A DNA stretch of 64,000 nt from Nocardiopsis quinghaiensis (lineage in GTDB: Bacteria > Actinomycetota > Actinomycetes > Streptosporangiales > Streptosporangiaceae). The DNA is taken from the NCBI RefSeq assembly GCF_008638365.1, contig NZ_VWVU01000002.1:248001-312000 (forward strand), in the 5' to 3' direction. A program made the translations under genes and the position numbers. The stretch's first letter is position 1, and each line of letters starts with the position of its first letter. Under the pieces are notes generated by a model, which ran no database searches, was not told the DNA's origin, and was given only the letters and a program-made list of their open reading frames with translations. Of this stretch, positions 57,219 to 64,000 are shown piece after piece.

Positions 57219-58216
57219 GCCGCACGCGGGGCGGAGGGCGCCACCTGGACGAGGACGACATCCGTGTGCGCGCCCGGGGCGGGTCCAAGCCCCGCACCCG
57301 CAACCGGCCCAAGCACGAGAACGCCGTGGAGGGCATGGTCACCGCGGTCGACCGGGGCCGGTACCGCTGCCTGGTGGAGGGCGTCCCCGTCGTGGCGATG
57401 AAGGCCCGCGAACTCGGCCGTGGGTCCATCGTCGTCGGCGACCGCGTCGACGTGGTCGGCGACCTGTCCGGCAGGCCCGACACCCTGGCCCGGGTCGTGC
57501 GGGTCAGGGAGCGCGAGTCCGTACTGCGGCGCACGGCCGACGACACCGACCCGGTCGAACGGGTGATCGTCGCCAACGCCGACCAGTTGGCGATCGTGTG
57601 CGCCCTGGCCGACCCCGACCCGCAGCCCCGCTTCGTGGACCGCTGCCTGGTCGCCGCCTACGACGCGGGGCTCGACCCGCTCCTGTGCCTGACCAAGGCC
57701 GACCTGGCCGGCCCGGACGAGCTGCTGCGCGTGTACGAGCCCCTGGGCGTGCCCTACGAGGTCCTCGGACCCGAGAGCGATCCCACCGGACTGCGCGCCC
57801 GCCTGGACGGCCGCACCACCGTGTTCGTCGGCTCCTCGGGTGTGGGCAAGTCCACCCTGGTCAACCGGCTCGTTCCCGGGACCGACCGGGCCGTGGGCCA
57901 CGTCAACGCGGTCACCGGCCGCGGCCGCCACACCTCCACGTCGGCCGCCGCGCTGCCGTTCGAGGGCGGCTGGCTGATCGACACCCCGGGCGTGCGCAGC
58001 TTCGGACTGGCGCACATCGCCCCGGAGGACATCGTCGGGGGCTTCCCGGACCTGGCCGGGGCCGCCGAGGACTGCCCGCCCGCGTGCTCCCACCAGCCCG
58101 AGGCCCCCGACTGCGCCGTCCAGGCCGCCCTGGAGCGCGGGGAGCTGGACCCGGACCGGGTGGCGTCGCTGCACCGTCTGCTCGCCAGCCGCGAGGGCGA
58201 GACCGACGAGACGTGA
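57215..58216 (+). CDS. rsgA: ribosome small-subunit GTPase RsgA
   Basis: RsgA is a circularly permuted GTPase that checks late 30S maturation. The 333-residue protein has an OB-fold start, the permuted G-motifs in order G4 TKAD (160-163), G1 GSSGVGKS (206-213), G3 DTPG (256-259) and the C-terminal zinc-binding group Cys287, Cys291, His293, Cys300. The first 35 residues are Arg/Gly-rich, as in actinobacterial homologues. ATG 57215 overlaps the aroA stop. Confidence 0.95.
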   Translation: MSRTRGGGRHLDEDDIRVRARGGSKPRTRNRPKHENAVEGMVTAVDRGRYRCLVEGVPVVAMKARELGRGSIVVGDRVDVVGDLSGRPDTLARVVRVRERESVLRRTADDTDPVERVIVANADQLAIVCALADPDPQPRFVDRCLVAAYDAGLDPLLCLTKADLAGPDELLRVYEPLGVPYEVLGPESDPTGLRARLDGRTTVFVGSSGVGKSTLVNRLVPGTDRAVGHVNAVTGRGRHTSTSAAALPFEGGWLIDTPGVRSFGLAHIAPEDIVGGFPDLAGAAEDCPPACSHQPEAPDCAVQAALERGELDPDRVASLHRLLASREGETDET

Positions 58217-58243
58217 GACCGCCGGGGCCGGGTCCCGCGGGCC

Positions 58244-58390
58244 TCAGCCGGCCGGAGACCCCCCGGGGGCCGGTTCGGCGGTACCGGTGACGTGTGCCCG
58301 CCCCCAGGCGCCGAGCGGGCTCAGAGCCTCGTTCAGGGACCTGCCGAGCCCGGTCAGCGAGTACTCGACCCGGGGCGGCGGCTCCCGGGA
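58244..58390 (-). pseudogene. 3' fragment of an HxlR-type regulator
   Basis: On the minus strand the frame reads REPPPRVEYSLTGLGRSLNEALSPLGAWGRAHV before its stop at 58244, the C-terminal wing and last helix of HxlR-family winged-helix regulators. The DNA-binding helices that should precede it are absent: upstream sequence is instead the 3' part of an unrelated gene on the other strand. The left boundary is clear; the right boundary is estimated. Confidence 0.65.
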
Positions 58391-58391
58391 G

Positions 58392-58849
58392 GCCTTCACC
58401 GAGCACGAGGAGAGTCCCTGTCCGCCGTGACCGGGGCCGTGTTCGTCGGCGGGGACGCCGGGCTGGCCGACCTGCACGACGTGGCCCTGCTCAGCGCGGT
58501 GAACCGCATGTTCGCCGGGGTCGCGCACGCCTTCGCCCTGGTCCGGAACGAGGACGTGTGTCTGGGGGAGTTCGCCTCCCTGCTCTCCGACTGGCTCACC
58601 GCGATGACCGTCGGCGTCCACACCAGCGCCGAACGGCTGGAGAGCGGCGACTACACCACCGGTGTCGTCTCCAACCTCGCCATGCAGGTACGGGGCGACC
58701 GGACGCTGCTGCGCACCGCCGAGGAACAGGGCGTGAGCACCGCGCTCCTGCTCCCGTACGCGGAGATGATGGAGCGCCGCCTGGCCCAGGGGCACGGCGA
58801 CGAGGACGGCACGGGGGTCGTCGACCTGCTCGCCGTGCCCCGAGGCTGA
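58392..58849 (+). pseudogene. 3' fragment of an imine-reductase-like NAD(P)-binding oxidoreductase
   Basis: The plus-strand frame from about 58400 reads ESLSAVTGAVFVGGDAGLADLHDVALLSAVNRMFAGVAHAFALV and continues to MMERRLAQGHGDEDG. This is the helical C-terminal domain of imine-reductase/beta-hydroxyacid-dehydrogenase-type enzymes. The N-terminal Rossmann domain (~170 residues) is missing. A GTG at 58428 could start a truncated 140-residue product, but it would lack cofactor binding. Just before it, AFTEHEE in another frame may be the continuing native sequence, which would imply a frameshift as well. Confidence 0.65.
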
Positions 58850-58861
58850 GGCCCGGCGCGT

Positions 58862-59152
58862 CTACACCTCGACGGTCCCGCCGCACCGCCAGTACCGGGT
58901 GCGGTCGCACTCAAGGAAGCCCTCGTCGAGCAGCCCGCGGCGGAGCACCGACACGTTCGCGCTGAATCCGCGCAGGACCGTGTTGACCTCGGCCGCGCTG
59001 TAGCGGACCCCGGGCTCGAAGGCGCGGGCGACCTGGTCGAGCAGGACCAGACGGGCGGAGCGGCGCACCGGGATCGCGGTGATCCGCCCGTCCGGCATGT
59101 GGGAGCGCAGCACCTCCTGGCGCTCGCGCTCCGTCAGCGGCCCCTCCGGCAC
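58862..59152 (-). CDS. DUF2087 protein
   Basis: The 96-residue protein matches DUF2087, a small winged-helix-like domain: IPVRRSARLVLLDQVARAFEPGVRYSAAEVNTVLRGF followed by LRRGLLDEGFLECDRTRYWR. The domain occurs in putative transcriptional regulators. GTG 59152 is chosen because GAGGAGG, which overlaps the tetR stop codon, lies nine bases upstream; GTG 59161 is too close to that site. It forms an operon with the TetR-type gene upstream. Confidence 0.85.
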   Translation of the reverse strand: MPEGPLTERERQEVLRSHMPDGRITAIPVRRSARLVLLDQVARAFEPGVRYSAAEVNTVLRGFSANVSVLRRGLLDEGFLECDRTRYWRCGGTVEV

Positions 59153-59165
59153 GCCCGCCACCTCC

Positions 59166-59747
59166 TCAGCGGCCGACCAGCAGCATCCCGTGCACGACCG
59201 TCTCGACCCGGCGCGCGGCCTCGTCCGGGTCGATCGGCTGCAGCGAGTACGACACCGTCAGACGCAGGGCGACGTCGGCGGCGGCCTCGGCCGCGGAGTC
59301 CGCCAGGCCCGGGTCGTGCCTGCCCAGCAGGGCGGTGATGCGCTCGCCCAGGACCTCCAGGAGGGGCTCCGACCTCGTGGTGAGGACCGGGAGGAGCCCG
59401 TGGTCGCCGGTGACCACCGCGCGCAGCAGCGGGTTGTCCCGGGCGGACAGCAGCACCAGGCGGGTCGCCCGGCTCACCGCGTGCGGCGGGTCCCCGCCCT
59501 CCTCCAGGAGGCGCACCACCCTGTCGAGCAGCGCGTTGACCTCGCGCACCACCACGGCCTGGAGCAGGCCCTCCTTGCTGCCGAACACGTTGTACAGGGT
59601 CTGGCGGGACACCTGGGCGACCGCCGCGATGTCCGCCATGCGCCGACCGGCCCATCCGCCGGAGACGACCTCGGCGTAGGCGGCGTCCATCAACCGCTCC
59701 CGTGCCGAGGCTCCCTCGGCACGGCTCTGCCCGCTCCCGGTGTCCAT
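59166..59747 (-). CDS. TetR-family transcriptional regulator
   Basis: The 193-residue protein has the N-terminal TetR helix-turn-helix (about 16-62: ARERLMDAAYAEVVSGGWAGRRMADIAAVAQVSRQTLYNVFGSKEGLLQAVV) and a helical ligand-binding C-terminus. ATG 59747 follows a GAGGATGGGG stretch. It is divergent from hisN, with an inverted repeat between the two genes, and upstream of DUF2087 in the same operon. The ligand is unknown. Confidence 0.92.
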   Translation of the reverse strand: MDTGSGQSRAEGASARERLMDAAYAEVVSGGWAGRRMADIAAVAQVSRQTLYNVFGSKEGLLQAVVVREVNALLDRVVRLLEEGGDPPHAVSRATRLVLLSARDNPLLRAVVTGDHGLLPVLTTRSEPLLEVLGERITALLGRHDPGLADSAAEAAADVALRLTVSYSLQPIDPDEAARRVETVVHGMLLVGR

Positions 59748-59805
59748 GTCCCCATCCTCGCATCCGGCCCCGCGAGTAGCACCTCCGCCGCGTTTCCGCC
59801 TTTCC

Positions 59806-59831
59806 CGCGTAACTAACGCTCTGGTCACGCG
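59806..59831. promoter_or_regulatory. candidate TetR operator between tetR and hisN
   Basis: CGCGTAAC (59806-59813) and GTCACGCG (59824-59831) form an inverted repeat matching at seven of eight positions with a 10-base spacer. It lies 59 bases upstream of the TetR-type ATG and 51 upstream of hisN. Confidence 0.4.
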
Positions 59832-59867
59832 CGTGTGCCACTTTGGCCATGTTCGTGCCCGGGAGGG

Positions 59868-59873
59868 TAGCGT
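59868..59873 (+). promoter_or_regulatory. leaderless -10 box of hisN
   Basis: TAGCGT ends eight bases before ATG 59882. Confidence 0.45.
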
Positions 59874-59881
59874 TACCGGTC

Positions 59882-60688
59882 ATGGCGTCCTTCGACGATG
59901 ATCTGCGGCTTGCCCACGTGCTCGCCGACGCGGCCGACGACCTCGCTCTCAAGCGTTTCCGCGCGCTTGACCTCGTGGTCGACACCAAGCCCGACCTCAC
60001 CCCCGTCACCGAGGCCGACCGGATGGTCGAGGAGACGCTGCGCGGCGTGCTCTCCCGCGCCCGGCCGCGTGACGCCGTGGTGGGCGAGGAGTACGGCAGG
60101 ACCGGCAGCAGCAACCGGGTGTGGGTCATCGATCCCATCGACGGCACCAAGAACTACGTGCGCGGCGTGCCGGTGTGGGCGACCCTGATCGCCCTGCTGG
60201 AGGGCGACCGCCCCGTCGTGGGCGTGGTGTCCGCCCCGGCCCTGCACCGCCGCTGGTGGGCCTCCAAGGGCGGCGGCACCTGGCAGGGCCGCGGCCTGTC
60301 GAAGGCCTCGCGCTGCCACGTCTCGAAGGTGTCGGAGCTGTCGAACGCCTCCCTGAGCTTCTCCTCGCTGACCGGCTGGGAGGAGCAGGGCCGCCTCGAC
60401 TCCTTCCTCGGGCTGACCCGCTCGGTGTGGCGCACCCGCGCCTACGGCGACTTCTGGTCGCACGTGATGGTCGCCGAGGGCGTCGTGGACGTCTCCGCCG
60501 AGCCGGAACTGTCGCTGTGGGACGCCGCGCCGCTGCCGATCATCCTGGAGGAGGCGGGCGGGCGGGCCACCGACCTGCGCGGTGAGGGCTTCGAGGACGG
60601 CGGTCCGCTCGTGTGCACCAACGGCATGGTCCACGACCAGGTACTGACCTGGCTCAACGGCGGTCCCACACCCCTGCGCCGGAACTGA
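59882..60688 (+). CDS. hisN: histidinol-phosphatase, inositol monophosphatase type
   Basis: HisN removes phosphate from histidinol-phosphate in histidine synthesis, using two Mg ions. The 268-residue protein has the family metal ligands in GEEYG (Glu69), DPIDGTKNYVRG (Asp84, Asp87) and ELSLWDAAPL near the C-terminus. Sequence and position near aroA/rsgA fit the actinobacterial HisN rather than a general inositol phosphatase, but activity on inositol phosphates cannot be ruled out. ATG 59882 is favoured by length and the upstream -10 box. Confidence 0.9.
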   Translation: MASFDDDLRLAHVLADAADDLALKRFRALDLVVDTKPDLTPVTEADRMVEETLRGVLSRARPRDAVVGEEYGRTGSSNRVWVIDPIDGTKNYVRGVPVWATLIALLEGDRPVVGVVSAPALHRRWWASKGGGTWQGRGLSKASRCHVSKVSELSNASLSFSSLTGWEEQGRLDSFLGLTRSVWRTRAYGDFWSHVMVAEGVVDVSAEPELSLWDAAPLPIILEEAGGRATDLRGEGFEDGGPLVCTNGMVHDQVLTWLNGGPTPLRRN

Positions 60689-60872
60689 CCCGCACCGCGT
60701 CCCGGCCCCTCCGGCGCGGGGTCGGCACCAGCGACCCGAGATTCCTCACGACCAGGGTGAACCGGATCCGCCCTTCCCAGTGATAAGTCTGTTGAAACCC
60801 CGCCACCCCCGCGGGCATCCCGGTCCCGCCCCGCGGTGGCCGGACCTCACAGACATCACGGGAAGGGGCCGA

Positions 60873-62135
60873 ATGCTGCGTTCCCTCACAGCCGGGATCG
60901 TGCTGGCCTTCGCCGGTTCACGGGCCAACGTCGCCCGGACCATCCTGTCCTGCGCGGGCATCGTCGTCGGCGTGGGCGCCCTGGTCATGGTGGTCACCGC
61001 CAGCGACCTCGGCCAGCGGTTCGCCACCGCCTACAGCGAGGCCAACGCGGGCCGCCCGGCCACCCTCCAGGTCACCGTGTTCGGCCAGGTCACCGACCGC
61101 GCCGCCTTCGAGGAGGACCTGCTCCGCGCGGGCGGCCAGGACATCTCGGTCTACCACACGCCCTCCGAGACACCGATGGTCCGCTCCGGCGGCTCGGTGG
61201 TCCCCGAGGTGCAGTTCCTCGGCGTGGACACCGCCCTGGGCGACATCCGGCGGATGAACATGGCCGAGGGCCGCTGGTTCACCGAGGCCGACGCCGAGTC
61301 GCTGGCGCCGGTCATGGTCGTCAACCAGCCGCTCGCCGACACTCTCGGCGACCTCACACGGGTCCAGGTCGGCACCGACCAGTGGATGGACGTGCGCGTC
61401 GTCGGCGTCCTGGAGAGCTCCGCGCTGGACCTCGGCTGGTACAGCGCCTACCTCCTGCGCTCCCCCGCCTCCGACGACCTGCTCTTCGGTTCCTCCTCCG
61501 GCACCGGCGGAGAGGGAGAGGAGGAGGGTGGCCCGTTCGCGATGATGGGCACCCAGACCACCTACCAGGTGCGGATCGACCCCCGGGACCCGGCGGCGCA
61601 GGACCCGTGGGGCGAGGTCTTCACCGAGCGCCTGGCGTCGGCGTCGTGGCGCTGGGGCATCGAGGACACCGAGAGCATCTCGTCCCACCGGGCGGACTAC
61701 GCCGAGGAGGTCGAGGAGATCATCACCTACATGTCCTGGGGCCTGACCGGCATCGCCGTCATCACCCTCACCACCGGCCTGCTCGGCGTACTCAACGTCG
61801 GCCTGGTCACCGTGCGCGAGCGCCGCCGCGAACTGGCGACCTACCGGGCCCTGGGCGCGAGCCGGTCCACCCTGTTCGTGGCCGTGGTCATGGAGTCGGT
61901 GGTGGTGTCGCTGGTGGCCGGGATCATCGCCCTCGCCGGATGCTGGGCCGCGGTGACCGCGGGCGGCGCGGTACTGGAGCGCTTCGTGTCGCTGCCCGAC
62001 GACGTCCCCCTGAACATCCCCGCCTCCGGAGTACTCGTCGGCCTGGGCAGCGCCGCCCTGGTCGGGCTGCTGGCCGGGATCATCCCCGCGATGCGTGCAC
62101 TGCGGGCATCCGTCGTCGCCGGACTCCGGGAATAG
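60873..62135 (+). CDS. MacB/FtsX-type ABC transporter permease
   Basis: The 420-residue protein has one N-terminal membrane helix, a large extracytoplasmic MacB-like domain (about 45-285) and three C-terminal helices with the FtsX signature (VGLVTVRERRRELATYRALGASRSTLFVAVVMESVVVSLVAG). It likely couples ATP hydrolysis to work on outside or membrane substrates, as in peptide or lipoprotein export. ATG 60873 follows GGAAGGGG. It heads an operon with an adaptor (11 bases apart) and an ATPase. Confidence 0.92.
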   Translation: MLRSLTAGIVLAFAGSRANVARTILSCAGIVVGVGALVMVVTASDLGQRFATAYSEANAGRPATLQVTVFGQVTDRAAFEEDLLRAGGQDISVYHTPSETPMVRSGGSVVPEVQFLGVDTALGDIRRMNMAEGRWFTEADAESLAPVMVVNQPLADTLGDLTRVQVGTDQWMDVRVVGVLESSALDLGWYSAYLLRSPASDDLLFGSSSGTGGEGEEEGGPFAMMGTQTTYQVRIDPRDPAAQDPWGEVFTERLASASWRWGIEDTESISSHRADYAEEVEEIITYMSWGLTGIAVITLTTGLLGVLNVGLVTVRERRRELATYRALGASRSTLFVAVVMESVVVSLVAGIIALAGCWAAVTAGGAVLERFVSLPDDVPLNIPASGVLVGLGSAALVGLLAGIIPAMRALRASVVAGLRE

Positions 62136-62146
62136 GAGACACACAC

Positions 62147-63172
62147 GTGAAGAAGTGGATCATCATCGGCGCGGTCCTGGTCGTGGTCCTCGGGCTGTTC
62201 GGGTCCGGCTACCTGCTGGTGTCGCGTCTGGGCGGCGGGACGGACCTGCCCCCGGAGGAGTCCGCCCTGGACACGGGCGGCGCACCGGTCGAGGTGGAGA
62301 TGGGCGAGGTCAGCTCCGAACTGGTGCTGGACGCCGCCGTCCGGGCCGAGCCCGGCGAGGACGTCAAGGCCCGCAACGGAGGAACGGTCGCCCACCTGTG
62401 GGTGGGTGAGGGCGCCGAGGTCGAGAGCGGAGCGCCGATCGTGAACGTGAAGGTGCCCGACGGGTCGGCACCCGTCACCGGGGACGGCGGAGAGGCCCCC
62501 TCCGCCCCCGCGACCAGGGAGACCACCCTGTACGCGCCGGCGGGCGGCACGGTGTCAGGGCTGGAGGACGTACTGGTCGGCGACGTGCTGGAGCCCGGCT
62601 CGGTGGTGGCCACGGTCGCTCCGGACGAGTTCCGCGCCGTCGCCTCCATCCCGCCCAACGACCTCTACCGGTTCTACGAGGAGCCGGGGGACATCCTGCT
62701 CCAGATCGACCAGGGGCCGCCCGCCTCCGAGTGCGCGTTCCTGTCCCTGGGCGCGGTCGAGGACGGTGGCGCGGCCCCGGAGGAGGGCGGAGCCGGCGGC
62801 GGCGGTGGCGGTGGCGCGGAGCTGGCCTGCCGGGTGCCCGCGGACCTGGAGGTCTTCGACGGGGTCCGGGGCAAGCTGTCCGTCAGTACGGGCAGGGCGG
62901 AGAACGTCCTGGTCGTCCCGGTGACCGCCGTACGCGGCAACGTGGACTCGGGTGAGGTCGTGGTGATCGCCGGCGACGGGACCGAGGAGACCCGCGAGGT
63001 GGAGCTCGGGGTGTCCGACGGCTCGCTCATCGAGGTCACCAAGGGGCTGAGCGTCGGTGACATGGTCCTGGACCCGGTGCCGCTCGACCCCCGCTTCGAC
63101 GTCCCCGGGGGGCAGGACTCCGAGGAGGAACCCCTCACCGAGGAGGAGATCGCGGTGGAGGAGGTGGAATAG
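62147..63172 (+). CDS. HlyD/MacA-like membrane-fusion adaptor
   Basis: The 341-residue protein has an N-terminal membrane helix (about 4-27), a barrel-sandwich (lipoyl-like) region split by a hairpin (about 47-160), a beta-barrel (about 160-290) and a C-terminal membrane-proximal domain. A Gly/Glu-rich loop (about 206-224) and Cys196/Cys228 lie in the barrel; a disulfide is possible. In Gram-positives such adaptors work with MacB-like permeases without an outer-membrane channel. GTG 62147 has AGGAG eight bases upstream. The next GTG begins directly after its stop. Confidence 0.88.
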   Translation: MKKWIIIGAVLVVVLGLFGSGYLLVSRLGGGTDLPPEESALDTGGAPVEVEMGEVSSELVLDAAVRAEPGEDVKARNGGTVAHLWVGEGAEVESGAPIVNVKVPDGSAPVTGDGGEAPSAPATRETTLYAPAGGTVSGLEDVLVGDVLEPGSVVATVAPDEFRAVASIPPNDLYRFYEEPGDILLQIDQGPPASECAFLSLGAVEDGGAAPEEGGAGGGGGGGAELACRVPADLEVFDGVRGKLSVSTGRAENVLVVPVTAVRGNVDSGEVVVIAGDGTEETREVELGVSDGSLIEVTKGLSVGDMVLDPVPLDPRFDVPGGQDSEEEPLTEEEIAVEEVE

Positions 63173-63892
63173 GTGTCCGTCGACACAGCGGCCCCCGGAG
63201 CCATCACGCCTCGCCCCGGTTCCGCCCCCCTGCTGAACGTGGAGGGGGTCACCCGGCACTTCACGGTGTCGGGGACCCGGATCGACGTGCTGCACGACTG
63301 CACGTTCCAGGTGGAGCGCGGCGAGGTCGTGGCGATCGTCGGCCAGTCCGGTTCGGGCAAGTCCACCCTGTTGAACCTGCTGGGCCTGCTCGACCGGCCC
63401 AGCGGCGGCACCTACACGTTCGACGGGGTGGACACCACCCGCCTGGGCGAGGGGCCGCGGTCCCGCCTGCGGGGCGAGGGCGTCGGCTTCGTGTTCCAGC
63501 AGTTCCACCTGCTGGAGCGACGCACCGCCCTGGCCAACGTCGGCGTGCCGATGGTGCTCGGCGGCGTGCCGCTGCTGCGCCGGAGGGCGCGGGCCCGCGA
63601 ACTGCTGGAGGCCGTGGGGCTGGAGCACCGGCTGCACTCCCAGCCGCACCAGCTCTCCGGCGGTGAGCAGCAACGTGTGGCCCTGGCCCGGGCGCTGAGC
63701 CGGGAACCCGCCCTGATCCTCGCCGACGAGCCCACGGGCGCTCTGGACGCCGCCAGCAGCACCATGATCATGGAGCAGCTGCTGGAGCAGGCCAGGATCC
63801 GTGACGCGGCGGTGGTCGTGGTGACCCACGACCCCAGGGTGGCCGCGCGGACCGACCGCGTGGTGGAACTGGTGGAGGGCCGCACCCGCTGA
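63173..63892 (+). CDS. MacB/LolD-type ABC transporter ATPase
   Basis: The 239-residue protein has Walker A GQSGSGKST (57-65), Q-loop VFQQFHLLERRTALANV, signature LSGGEQQR (161-168), Walker B LILADEP (181-187) and the switch His in VVVTHDPRVAA. It matches the LolD/MacB class paired with FtsX-type permeases. The GTG starts immediately after the adaptor stop, so it is cotranslated. A strong terminator follows the gene. Confidence 0.95.
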   Translation: MSVDTAAPGAITPRPGSAPLLNVEGVTRHFTVSGTRIDVLHDCTFQVERGEVVAIVGQSGSGKSTLLNLLGLLDRPSGGTYTFDGVDTTRLGEGPRSRLRGEGVGFVFQQFHLLERRTALANVGVPMVLGGVPLLRRRARARELLEAVGLEHRLHSQPHQLSGGEQQRVALARALSREPALILADEPTGALDAASSTMIMEQLLEQARIRDAAVVVVTHDPRVAARTDRVVELVEGRTR

Positions 63893-63894
63893 GT

Positions 63895-63924
63895 GTGTGC
63901 CGCCCGGTTCCCCGGGCGGCACAC
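63895..63924 (+). terminator. terminator of the ABC transporter operon
   Basis: A perfect 13-bp stem (63895-63907 with 63912-63924) with a TTCC loop begins three bases after the ATPase stop. Confidence 0.85.
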
Positions 63925-63955
63925 GAACCCCGGCACGGGGCCGTCCCGGAACGCA

Positions 63956-63989
63956 GAAACGCCGGGTGCGCAATCGCACCCGGCGTTTC
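63956..63989 (-). terminator. 15-bp hairpin near the window edge
   Basis: GAAACGCCGGGTGCG (63956-63970) pairs perfectly with 63975-63989 around a CAAT loop. On the minus strand the stem ends in GTTTC. It is placed as a terminator for a gene entering from the right edge on the minus strand. Confidence 0.6.
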
Positions 63990-63991
63990 CC

Positions 63992-64000
63992 TGGTAGCGG
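63992..64000 (-). tRNA. possible 3' end of a tRNA cut by the window edge
   Basis: The last bases read TGGTAGCGG, whose reverse complement ends CCGCTACCA: an acceptor-stem end plus encoded CCA, directly followed by a terminator hairpin on the minus strand. Only nine bases are visible, so the identity (perhaps Met) is a guess. Confidence 0.25.

Noticed and set aside
58292..58849. An intact 185-residue gene starting at ATG 58292
   Set aside because: The first 45 residues are antisense to the HxlR fragment and unlike any protein. Only the C-terminal part matches an oxidoreductase, so a truncated remnant is the better call.

Overview
The window is a chromosome segment from a very GC-rich, Gram-positive actinobacterium. 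It carries SecA, the MtrA/MtrB/LpqB signalling module, a WhiB-type iron-sulphur regulator, coenzyme F420 biosynthesis genes (fbiA, fbiB, fbiC), a SpoIIM-like protein and a secreted chitinase. Gene content and order resemble the conserved actinobacterial blocks secA-hpf-comF-lpqB-mtrB-mtrA-ahcY and manB-whiB-fbiA-fbiB. SpoIIM, DUF397 and XRE/DUF5753 genes together suggest a sporulating, filamentous lineage (Streptosporangiales, perhaps Nocardiopsaceae). That placement is an inference from gene content.

Layout. 0-10 kb: 5' part of secA, a small membrane protein, hpf, comF, then the lpqB-mtrB-mtrA operon read leftward. 10.5-16.2 kb: a rightward, translationally coupled envelope operon (low-complexity membrane protein, DUF4129, DUF4350, a 21-codon bridging ORF, MoxR ATPase, DUF58). 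16.5-20.8 kb: a STAND NTPase with TPRs and an orphan DUF397 protein sit between DUF58 and a SpoIIM-like/RDD pair. 20.8-24.2 kb: two different S-adenosylhomocysteine hydrolases in tandem, with a divergent MerR-type regulator. 24.4-29.8 kb: an unrecognised protein, a tail-anchored Ser/Thr kinase, a Trm112-like protein, manB, a DUF3499 protein and a degenerate metallopeptidase-like protein. 29.9-37.1 kb: DUF5719, a giant membrane glycosyltransferase, WhiB and a membrane protein with a long Tyr/Gln/Gly/Ala tail. 37.4-44.1 kb: fbiA-fbiB and fbiC, with a secreted GH18 chitinase between them. 44.2-49.6 kb: an LPG-synthase-type flippase-like protein and a three-gene glycan operon. 49.8-54.5 kb: a TIGR03089 protein, amidohydrolase, XRE/DUF5753 regulator, PLDc_N protein and cyclophilin lipoprotein. 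54.5-60.7 kb: cysteine desulfurase, aroA-rsgA, remnants of an HxlR regulator and an imine-reductase-like enzyme, DUF2087, TetR and hisN. 60.9-63.9 kb: a three-gene MacAB-like ABC transporter operon ending in a strong terminator.

The common theme is cell-envelope building and its control: protein export (SecA), envelope signalling (MtrAB-LpqB), the MoxR/DUF58 module, sugar activation (ManB), lipid-linked glycan assembly and WhiB control of division. Around it sit methyl-cycle (AhcY), F420, shikimate and Fe-S housekeeping genes. Many genes have a TANNNT box 6-8 nt before the start codon and no Shine-Dalgarno, which suggests widespread leaderless transcripts. No CRISPR array, insertion sequence or prophage was seen. 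The best leads for something unusual are the second SAH hydrolase with an altered ligand-site residue, the STAND/DUF397 insertion, the prion-like membrane protein, the MoxR operon with its bridging mini-ORF, and the deletion scar at 58.4 kb.
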